Below are positions 1 through 5,097 of a DNA stretch of 7,349 bases, piece by piece. A program made the position numbers and the translations under genes. The notes beneath the pieces are model-generated. The model was not told the origin of the DNA and searched no databases. It was given only the letters and a program-made list of their open reading frames with translations. This DNA is from Hyphomicrobiales bacterium. Its GTDB lineage: Bacteria; Pseudomonadota; Alphaproteobacteria; Rhizobiales; Kaistiaceae. The stretch's first letter is position 1. Each line of letters opens with the position of its first letter. Where the stretch lies: assembly GCA_017305815.1 (NCBI GenBank), contig JAFKJZ010000606.1, positions 1 to 7,349 on the forward strand, written 5' to 3'.

Positions 1-10
1 AAGGCCGCAA

Positions 11-57
11 ACCCCTCACCGGGAGCTTCGCTCCCACCTCTCCCTCCGGCAGAGGTG
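11..57. repeat. Palindromic intergenic repeat (two hairpins)
   Basis: Two perfect inverted repeats lie side by side. GGGAGC (21-26) pairs with GCTCCC (30-35) across a TTC loop. CACCTCT (35-41) pairs with AGAGGTG (51-57). The unit CACCTCTCCC (35-44) recurs in reverse complement at 4864-4873, and CCCTCACC (13-20) recurs in reverse complement at 5087-5094, so this looks like one copy of a dispersed intergenic family. It lies just past the 3' end of the minus-strand regulator and might help end its transcript, but no T-run follows. Nothing else is visible in 1-117. Confidence 0.55.
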
Positions 58-117
58 AAGGCCCCGCGACGCTCGATTTCCGCCCGGCCCACGCCAGATG
101 CGCTCAGACGAGAGAGA

Positions 118-867
118 TCATTCCGGCACGAAGCCGAACACCGCGGCGAAGCCGGCCGAGCCCGTCGGCGTCACCGCGATGGCGCGGCTGTCCTTCACCC
201 GCTCGATCCAGCCCTTCCGCAGCAGGTGGTCGCAGAGCGCCGCGCCGAGGCGGCCGGCGAGATGGGGACGGCGCTCGCTCCAGTCGAGGCAGGTGCGGCA
301 GAGCGGCCGGCCCCCGGCTTCCCGCCCCCTGCCGGGGCGGCGGCTCAGGTCGATGCCGAAATCGCACAGGAAGCGGTCGCCCTCGGGCGTCACCAGCCCG
401 GCGCCGTCGGCGAGGCGCACGAGGTCGCGCGCGACCAGGCTGTCGGCGATAGCGACGCCGAGTCGGCCGGCGAGATGGTCGTAGCAGGTCCGCGCCGCCC
501 GCATCGCCTCGTCGCGCGGCCCGGTTGGCCGGTGCCGCTTCGGCCCCACGGCGACAAGCGACATCAGCGCCTCCAGAGCTTCAGCCACGGCGGGCGTCGC
601 CAGCCGGTAGTAGCGATGGCGGCCCTGTTTCTCGACGGCGAGGATCTTCGCCTCGGTCAGCTTGGCGAGATGGCCGCTGGTGGTCGGGGCGCCGACGCCG
701 GCATGGAAGGCGAGTTCGCCGGCCGAAAGCGCCCGGCCGTCCATCAGGGCCGACAGCATGTTGGCGCGGGCGACGTCGCCGATCAGCGCGGCGATTTCGG
801 CGAGAGTGGTGCCGGAGACGAGATTGCTCATGGCGGCGAGGATACCGCCTCGCGCCGGCGCGGTCAT
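118..867 (-). CDS. ArsR-family winged-helix transcriptional regulator
   Basis: This encodes a 249-residue cytoplasmic DNA-binding regulator. The N-terminal half is an ArsR/SmtB-type winged helix: the helix-turn-helix is at about residues 46-76 (ALSAGELAFHAGVGAPTTSG, then HLAKL), and the wing is at 78-90 (EKQGRHRYYRL). The C-terminal half carries two related segments, RTCYDHLAGRLG (126-137) and RTCLDWSERRPHLAGRLG (191-208), as seen in a subgroup of longer ArsR-like proteins. The metal-site motif ELCVCDL is absent. A CxxC (C190, C193) and further Cys (128, 168, 212) are present, so a thiol or metal sensor is possible but unproven. I chose the ATG at 865-867 because AAAGG lies 7 bases upstream. 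An internal ATG at 829-831 (237 residues) has no such site. The gene is divergent from cysQ, so autoregulation or control of cysQ is possible. The ligand and targets are unknown. Confidence 0.85.
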   Translation of the reverse strand: MTAPARGGILAAMSNLVSGTTLAEIAALIGDVARANMLSALMDGRALSAGELAFHAGVGAPTTSGHLAKLTEAKILAVEKQGRHRYYRLATPAVAEALEALMSLVAVGPKRHRPTGPRDEAMRAARTCYDHLAGRLGVAIADSLVARDLVRLADGAGLVTPEGDRFLCDFGIDLSRRPGRGREAGGRPLCRTCLDWSERRPHLAGRLGAALCDHLLRKGWIERVKDSRAIAVTPTGSAGFAAVFGFVPE

Positions 868-884
868 GGACGAACCTTTCGTCC
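868..884 (-). promoter_or_regulatory. Inverted repeat enclosing the regulator's ribosome binding site
   Basis: GGACGAA (868-874) and TTCGTCC (878-884) are perfect 7-bp arms around a 3-base centre, directly abutting the ATG of the ArsR-type gene. Read on the minus strand, the AAAGG Shine-Dalgarno (875-879) occupies the centre and the start of one arm. Two readings are possible: a protein operator for autoregulation, or an mRNA hairpin that hides the ribosome binding site. The palindrome is directly visible; its function is inferred. Confidence 0.45.
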
Positions 885-886
885 GT

Positions 887-916
887 CGCCGAAGCATTCC
901 GCGCCGAAGCCTCCCG
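887..916. repeat. Tandem 15-bp imperfect direct repeat in the divergent intergenic region
   Basis: CGCCGAAGCATTCCG (887-901) is followed immediately by CGCCGAAGCCTCCCG (902-916), matching at 13 of 15 positions. The pair lies between the divergent ArsR-type gene and cysQ, just upstream of the regulator's leader palindrome. It could be paired binding sites for a dimeric regulator, or simply a GC-rich duplication. Further right, GCGCC (926-930) and GGCGC (933-937) form a smaller palindrome. No convincing -10/-35 pair stands out for either gene. Confidence 0.4.
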
Positions 917-1017
917 CACCTTGACGCGCCTTGGCGCTTGTCGTCGGGGCCGTGGCGGGGTAGAGCCGCGGCGGCCGGTCCAGCCCGCCATCCATCCCGC
1001 AAGCCGCATGAGGCCCG

Positions 1018-1824
1018 ATGCCCCTTCTCGACGACGCCCTCTACGAAGCCCTGATCGCGACGACGCTCGCCGCCGGACGCGTCGTCATGCAGGTTTATGA
1101 CGGGGCCTTCGCGGTGGCGGTGAAGGGCGACGCCTCGCCGGTGACCGAGGCGGACCGCGAGGCCGAGATGGTCATCCTCGCCGATCTCGCGCGCCTCATG
1201 CCGGAGATCCCTGTCGTGGCGGAGGAATCCTGCGCCGAGGGTCGGATCCCGACGGTGGGCGGCTCGTTCTTCCTGGTCGATCCGGTCGACGGCACGCGCG
1301 AATTCATCAGCCGCAACGGCGATTTCACTGTCAATATCGGCCTCGTGCAGGACGGCGTGCCGGTGCTCGGCCTCGTCTACGCGCCGGCGCGCGGCGATCT
1401 CTATGCCGGCCGCGCCGGCAAGGGCGCCGAGCATTTCTCCGTCGTCGATTTCAAGATCGCTTCCCGCCGCGCCATCCGCGTCTCAGACCCGGCCGCTTCG
1501 CCGCCGCGCATTCTCGCCAGCCGCTCGCATCGCACGCCCGAGACGGACGACTTCATCGCCCGCTTCCCCGGCGCATCGCTGGTCTCGGCCGGATCGTCTC
1601 TGAAATTCTGCCTGATGGCGGCGGGCGAGGCCGATCTCTATCCGCGCATGGGGCCGACCATGCAGTGGGATACGGCGGCGGGAGACGCCGTGCTGCGCGC
1701 CGCCGGCGGCAGCGTCGAGACGATCGACGGCGCGCCGCTCGGCTACGGTCCGGGCCCCGGCGAGGGCGTGTCCGCCTATGCCAATCCGTGGTTCGTGGCG
1801 CGCGGCGCCCTGGAAATCCTCTAG
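1018..1824 (+). CDS. cysQ: 3'(2'),5'-bisphosphate nucleotidase CysQ
   Basis: This encodes a 268-residue Mg2+-dependent phosphatase of the inositol monophosphatase superfamily. It removes the 3'-phosphate from PAP (and PAPS), the by-product of PAPS-using reactions, and so recycles nucleotide and limits PAPS pools. Family landmarks are visible: KGDASPVTEAD (36-46), the metal-binding VAEES (67-71), the core DPVDGTREF (88-96) and WDTAAGDAVL (217-226). The length matches the usual 240-280 residues. There is no signal peptide, although family members are often membrane-associated. The ATG at 1018 has TGAGG four bases upstream, slightly close but acceptable. The gene is followed after 160 bases by cysD on the same strand, which fits a sulfate-activation role. 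An inositol-phosphatase role is less likely, given the DPVDGTREF signature and the neighbours. Confidence 0.93.
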   Translation: MPLLDDALYEALIATTLAAGRVVMQVYDGAFAVAVKGDASPVTEADREAEMVILADLARLMPEIPVVAEESCAEGRIPTVGGSFFLVDPVDGTREFISRNGDFTVNIGLVQDGVPVLGLVYAPARGDLYAGRAGKGAEHFSVVDFKIASRRAIRVSDPAASPPRILASRSHRTPETDDFIARFPGASLVSAGSSLKFCLMAAGEADLYPRMGPTMQWDTAAGDAVLRAAGGSVETIDGAPLGYGPGPGEGVSAYANPWFVARGALEIL

Positions 1825-1883
1825 CCAAACACGACTAAATCCATCGACTTGGCTGAAATCAGGTTGCGGGATTTCGCCGGAAC

Positions 1884-1924
1884 ACGGCACGGATGGTGGC
1901 AAAGGCGGGCGATTTACGGCACGG
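1884..1924. repeat. Paired 9-bp direct repeat upstream of cysD
   Basis: ACGGCACGG occurs at 1884-1892 and again at 1916-1924, start to start 32 bp, about three helical turns. Both copies lie in the 160-base gap between cysQ and cysD, so they could be regulator sites on one face of the helix. No known sulfur-regulator consensus is recognisable to me, and coincidence in GC-rich DNA cannot be excluded. Confidence 0.3.
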
Positions 1925-1930
1925 CTGTGC

Positions 1931-1960
1931 TTGAGGCGAGGGGCGGGCGCGGACTAGGTT
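1931..1960 (+). promoter_or_regulatory. Weak candidate sigma-70 type promoter for cysD
   Basis: TTGAGG (1931-1936) and TAGGTT (1955-1960) are separated by 18 bases, and transcription would begin shortly before the cysD ribosome binding site. The match to TTGACA/TATAAT is only partial (4/6 and 3/6). The 160-base gap after cysQ makes a separate promoter reasonable. Confidence 0.2.
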
Positions 1961-1984
1961 TCGGGCTCAAGTTCGGAGTTCACC

Positions 1985-2908
1985 ATGTCGCCACGCCCCC
2001 CATCGCCGCATGCCCCCTCGCATCTCCGCCGCCTCGAAGCCGAGGCGATCTTCATCATGCGCGAGGTCGTGGCGAATTTCGAAAATCCCGTGATGCTCTA
2101 TTCGATCGGCAAGGATTCGTCGGTCATGCTGCATCTGGCGATGAAGGCCTTCTATCCCGCCAAGCCGCCCTTCGCGCTGCTGCATGTCGACACGACATGG
2201 AAGTTCCGCGAGATGATCTCGTTCCGCGACGAGACGGTGAAGCGGCTCGGGCTCGAACTCCGCGTCCACACCAATCAGGAAGGCAAGGCGGCCGGCATCA
2301 ATCCGTTCGACCATGGCTCGTCCAACTACACCCAGATCATGAAGACCGAGGCGCTGAAGCAGGCGCTCGACGCCGGCGGCTATGACGCGGCCTTCGGCGG
2401 CGCCCGCCGCGACGAGGAGAAGAGCCGCGCCAAGGAGCGCATCTTCTCGTTCCGCTCCGCCAATCACGGCTGGGACCCGAAGAACCAGCGGCCGGAGCTC
2501 TGGTCGCTCTACAACACCCGCATCCAGCCCGGCGAGACGATCCGCGTCTTCCCGCTGTCGAACTGGACCGAGCTCGACATCTGGCAATACATCCTCGCCG
2601 AACAGATCCCGATCGTGCCGCTCTATTTCTCGGCCGAGCGGCCGGTGGTCGAGCGCAACGGCCAGCTGATCATGGCCGACGACGCGCGCATGCGCCTGCT
2701 GCCCGGCGAGGTGCCCGAGAGGCGCCGCGTCCGCTTCCGCACGCTCGGCTGCTACCCGCTGACGGCGGCGGTCGAATCCGACGCCGACACGCTCCCCGAA
2801 ATCGTCCGCGAGATGTTCCTCGCCACCACATCCGAGCGCCAGGGTCGCCTGATCGACCATGACGAATCCGGTTCGATGGAGAAGAAGAAGCGCGAGGGAT
2901 ATTTCTAA
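1985..2908 (+). CDS. cysD: Sulfate adenylyltransferase subunit 2 (CysD)
   Basis: This encodes the 307-residue catalytic subunit of ATP sulfurylase, which with the GTPase CysN forms adenosine 5'-phosphosulfate (APS) and pyrophosphate from ATP and sulfate in the cytoplasm. It belongs to the PP-loop ATP pyrophosphatase family: [12 protein letters not shown] is at 40-51, followed by [11 protein letters not shown] (67-77). Other CysD landmarks are [19 protein letters not shown] (138-156), [13 protein letters not shown] (191-203), RTLGCYPLT (252-260) and the C-terminal [10 protein letters not shown] (298-307). The length is normal and no key residue is missing. The ATG at 1985 has GGAG (1975-1978) six bases upstream. 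The stop codon shares one base with the cysN/C start (TAATG), so translational coupling is expected and the two subunits should be made together. Confidence 0.97.
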   Translation: MSPRPPSPHAPSHLRRLEAEAIFIMREVVANFENPVMLYSIGKDSSVMLHLAMKAFYPAKPPFALLHVDTTWKFREMISFRDETVKRLGLELRVHTNQEGKAAGINPFDHGSSNYTQIMKTEALKQALDAGGYDAAFGGARRDEEKSRAKERIFSFRSANHGWDPKNQRPELWSLYNTRIQPGETIRVFPLSNWTELDIWQYILAEQIPIVPLYFSAERPVVERNGQLIMADDARMRLLPGEVPERRRVRFRTLGCYPLTAAVESDADTLPEIVREMFLATTSERQGRLIDHDESGSMEKKKREGYF

Positions 2909-4656
2909 TGGCCGAGCTTTTTTCCGCCCAGGCGGTCGCCAATGACGACGGCGCCGCCAGCATCCTCGCGCAGTCGGACGACAAGGGCATCCTGCGCTTC
3001 CTGACCTGCGGCAGCGTCGACGACGGCAAGTCCACCCTGATCGGCCGGCTGCTGTTCGACACCAAGAAGCTGTTCGAGGACCAGCTGGTCACGCTGGAGA
3101 AGGACTCGAAGAAGTTCGGCACGGTCGGCGACGACATCGACCTGGCGCTCCTCGTCGACGGCCTCGAGGCCGAGCGCGAGCAGGGCATCACCATCGACGT
3201 CGCCTATCGTTTCTTCGCCACCGAGAAGCGCAAGTTCATCGTCGCCGATACGCCCGGCCACGAGCAGTACACCCGCAACATGGCGACCGGCGCTTCGACG
3301 GCCGATCTCGCGGTACTCCTCATTGATGCGCGAAAGGGGATCCTGACCCAGACGCGCCGGCACGCGACCATCGCCTCGCTGCTAGGCATCCGCCATGTCG
3401 TGCTGGCGATCAACAAGATCGACCTCGTCGGCTATGACCGCGATGTCTACGAGAAGATCGTCGCCGCCTTCGACGAGGACGCCGCGCACTACAATTTCGC
3501 CAGCCGCGTCGCCATTCCGCTCTCGGCCCGCCATGGCGACAATGTCAGCGTCCTGAGCCCCAACATGGAATGGTATCGCGGCCCGACGCTGATCGAGCAT
3601 CTCGAAAACGTCGAGCTCGAGCCTGGCATCGACCGTCCGTTCCGCTTCCCGGTGCAGTGGGTCAACCGGCCCGACCTGACCTTCCGCGGCTATGCCGGCA
3701 CGGTTGCCGGCGGCACGGTCCGTCCCGGGGACGAACTGGTGGTCGCGCGCTCGGGCCAACTTGCAAAGGTCGAGCGCATCGTCACCCATGACGGCGACCT
3801 CGACGCCGCCGGCACCGACGAGGCCGTCACGCTGACCCTCGACCGCGAGATCGACGTTTCCCGGGGCGACGTCCTGGTCGCCACCGAGGCGCGGCCGGAG
3901 GTTTCCGACCAGCTCGCCGCCCATCTGATCTGGATGGCCGAGGAGCCGATGTTGCCCGGCCGGCCCTACCTCATGAAGATCGGCACCCGCACGGTCGGCG
4001 CCGCCGTCACCGAGCTGAAGCACCGGGTCGAGGCCGAGACGCTGAAGCCGATCGCCGCCAAGACGCTGGCGCTGAACGACATCGGCTTCGCCAACCTGTC
4101 GCTCGCCGAGCCGATCGCCTTCGACCCCTATGAGGACAACCGCGCCACCGGCGCGTTCATCCTGATCGACCGCTTCACCAACCAGACGGTGGCGGCGGGC
4201 ATGATCCGCTTCGGCCTGCGCCGCGCCACCAACATCCACCGTCAGGCGCTCGACATCGACAAGGCCGCGCGCTCCGCCGCCAAGGGCCAGAAGCCGGGCA
4301 TCCTCTGGTTCACCGGCCTTTCGGGCGCGGGAAAATCGACCATCGCCAACCTGGTCGAGAAGAAGCTGCACCTGATGGGGCGGCACACCTACCTGCTGGA
4401 CGGCGACAATGTCCGCCACGGCCTGAATCGCGACCTCGGCTTCACCGACGCCGACCGGGTGGAAAACATCCGCCGCGTCGCCGAGACGGCCAAGCTCTTC
4501 GTCGATGCCGGCCTGATCGTGCTGGTCTCGTTCATCTCGCCGTTCCGCTCCGAGCGCCAGCTGGCGCGCGACCTGGTGCAGGAGGGGTGCAGGAAGGCGA
4601 GTTCATCGAGATCTTCGTCGACACGCCGCTTTCGGTCGCGGAAGAGCGCGGCGTGA
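2908..4656 (+). CDS. cysN: CysN/CysC: ATP sulfurylase GTPase subunit fused to APS kinase, frameshifted in the kinase domain
   Basis: As read, this is 582 residues. Residues 1 to about 440 are CysN, an EF-Tu-like GTPase that drives APS synthesis by CysD: G1 GSVDDGKS (35-42), GITID (93-97), DTPGH (114-118), NKID (169-172) and SAR (206-208), then two beta-barrel domains (about 243-440). From about 462 the CysC domain begins, which phosphorylates APS to PAPS: P-loop GLSGAGKS (470-477), [11 protein letters not shown] (497-507) and [10 protein letters not shown] (541-550), with S544 matching the phosphorylated serine of CysC. After VQEG (557-560) the sequence becomes [10 protein letters not shown]... 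and stops, unlike any CysC. The correct continuation is in the next frame (4587-4832). Removing one copy of an 11-bp duplication gives a normal 637-residue CysN/C, the size of rhizobial NodQ-type fusions. CysN should be functional as read; CysC is probably not. The start overlaps the cysD stop codon. Confidence 0.93.
   Translation: MAELFSAQAVANDDGAASILAQSDDKGILRFLTCGSVDDGKSTLIGRLLFDTKKLFEDQLVTLEKDSKKFGTVGDDIDLALLVDGLEAEREQGITIDVAYRFFATEKRKFIVADTPGHEQYTRNMATGASTADLAVLLIDARKGILTQTRRHATIASLLGIRHVVLAINKIDLVGYDRDVYEKIVAAFDEDAAHYNFASRVAIPLSARHGDNVSVLSPNMEWYRGPTLIEHLENVELEPGIDRPFRFPVQWVNRPDLTFRGYAGTVAGGTVRPGDELVVARSGQLAKVERIVTHDGDLDAAGTDEAVTLTLDREIDVSRGDVLVATEARPEVSDQLAAHLIWMAEEPMLPGRPYLMKIGTRTVGAAVTELKHRVEAETLKPIAAKTLALNDIGFANLSLAEPIAFDPYEDNRATGAFILIDRFTNQTVAAGMIRFGLRRATNIHRQALDIDKAARSAAKGQKPGILWFTGLSGAGKSTIANLVEKKLHLMGRHTYLLDGDNVRHGLNRDLGFTDADRVENIRRVAETAKLFVDAGLIVLVSFISPFRSERQLARDLVQEGCRKASSSRSSSTRRFRSRKSAA
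4576..4597 (+). repeat. 11-bp imperfect tandem duplication causing the cysN/C frameshift
   Basis: GTGCAGGAGGG (4576-4586) is followed directly by GTGCAGGAAGG (4587-4597), identical at 10 of 11 positions. CysC homologues have a single (V)xEGEFIEIF here, so one copy is extra. Eleven extra bases shift the frame by two. The two copies differ only at the third base of a Glu codon (GAG/GAA), so they could also be an in-frame 12-bp duplication from which one base is missing. Confidence 0.85.
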
Positions 4657-4832
4657 AGGGCCTGTACAAGAAGGCGCGCGAAGGGCTGATCAAGAATTTT
4701 ACGGGCATCGACAGCCCGTATGAGGCGCCGCTTTCGCCCGACATCCATCTCGATACTACGTCGGGCGACAGTGAGGCGCTTGCCGACCAGAGCGTCGCCT
4801 ATCTCGTCGCGAAGGGCTATTCGGCGGGTTGA
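4587..4832 (+). pseudogene. cysC: C-terminal fragment of the APS kinase (CysC) domain, out of frame with cysN/C
   Basis: This 81-residue frame is the missing end of the CysC domain: [19 protein letters not shown] (2-20), KGLYKKAR (24-31) and [12 protein letters not shown] (37-48), which in the family help bind APS and nucleotide, then the usual tail to GYSAG. No further stop or disabling change is visible, so the break is recent or artificial. It is unlikely to be an independent gene. Its only early start is a GTG (4587) inside the second duplication copy, with AGGAGG only one base upstream, too close for normal initiation. A peptide lacking the P-loop could not be a kinase alone. A -1 slip on GGGG (4584-4587) would join the frames and give a 641-residue product with VQEG repeated, but no classical slippery heptamer is present. 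Confidence 0.85.
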
Positions 4833-4840
4833 TCCCGCCG
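4822..4840 (+). terminator. Possible terminator hairpin at the end of cysN/C
   Basis: CGGCGGG (4822-4828) and CCCGCCG (4834-4840) form a perfect 7-bp stem with a 5-base loop that spans the stop codon of the CysC frame. The bases after it (GCGCCTTCTTC) are only moderately T-rich, so intrinsic termination would be weak. Adjacent repeat hairpins may contribute. Confidence 0.4.
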
Positions 4841-4850
4841 GCGCCTTCTT

Positions 4851-4954
4851 CACCCCTCCCTAGGGGAGAGGTGACAAGGGCCTGTCGCTCGCATGGAAGC
4901 GGCTCGCAAAGCCGCTGCATGGATCCCGGGTCTCCGCCCGGGATGACGGCGAGG
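4851..4954. repeat. Composite palindromic intergenic repeat (REP/BIME-like)
   Basis: Several inverted repeats follow each other in non-coding DNA. An imperfect palindrome is centred on CCCTAGGG, around 4851-4873. AGCGGCT (4898-4904) pairs with AGCCGCT (4910-4916), and this hairpin is bracketed by a 7-bp direct repeat GCATGGA (4891-4897 and 4917-4923). ATCCCGGG (4923-4930) pairs with CCCGGGAT (4937-4944). The CCCGGG hairpin followed by GATGACGG is of a type I recall as common between genes in Hyphomicrobiales. As a set the hairpins may protect or end the cysN/C mRNA. Confidence 0.6.
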
Positions 4955-4984
4955 TGGGTGGCTGTTGGAGCCATGACGGCGAGG
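4943..4984. repeat. Direct 12-bp repeat
   Basis: ATGACGGCGAGG occurs at 4943-4954 and 4973-4984, 30 bp apart. The second copy lacks the CCCGGG hairpin that precedes the first, so it looks like a partial copy of the same repeat unit. From 4985 to 5050 I see only the palindrome ACCGGGTCCCGGT (5023-5035) and no plausible gene. Confidence 0.45.
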
Positions 4985-5053
4985 ATGGGACGGTGGGCGG
5001 GGCATTCTGCCACCCCAATAAGACCGGGTCCCGGTGTCCGGCCTCGGCCGGCT

Positions 5054-5082
5054 CCCTCGCCCGCTTGGCTTGCGGGAGAGGG
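5054..5082. repeat. Hairpin repeat between convergent genes, possible bidirectional terminator
   Basis: CCCTCGCCCGC (5054-5064) and GCGGGAGAGGG (5072-5082) form an 11-bp stem with one mismatch and a 7-base loop. It is followed by GGTGAGGG (5087-5094), which matches the reverse complement of 13-20. It sits 16 bases past the stop codon of the minus-strand gene, so it could stabilise or terminate that transcript. No T-run is present on either side. Confidence 0.5.
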
Positions 5083-5097
5083 GTGGGGTGAGGGTGC

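Noticed and set aside
55..924. Plus-strand open frames across the regulator gene
   Set aside because: They are low-complexity, Arg/Ala/Gly-rich translations with no family motif, opposite a convincing winged-helix gene.
868..1434. Upstream extension of the minus-strand regulator frame through the opposite strand of cysQ
   Set aside because: The frame stays open only because of GC-rich codon bias. cysQ is clearly coding on the plus strand there, and the regulator has a good start with a ribosome binding site at 867.
1967..2860. Minus-strand open frame opposite cysD
   Set aside because: It is an antisense shadow of cysD, which has full-length motif support; the translation shows no recognisable domain.
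3382..4419. Minus-strand 345-residue open frame opposite cysN/C
   Set aside because: It is a compositional shadow of a strongly conserved gene; the translation is a Gly/Asp/Val-rich string without motifs.
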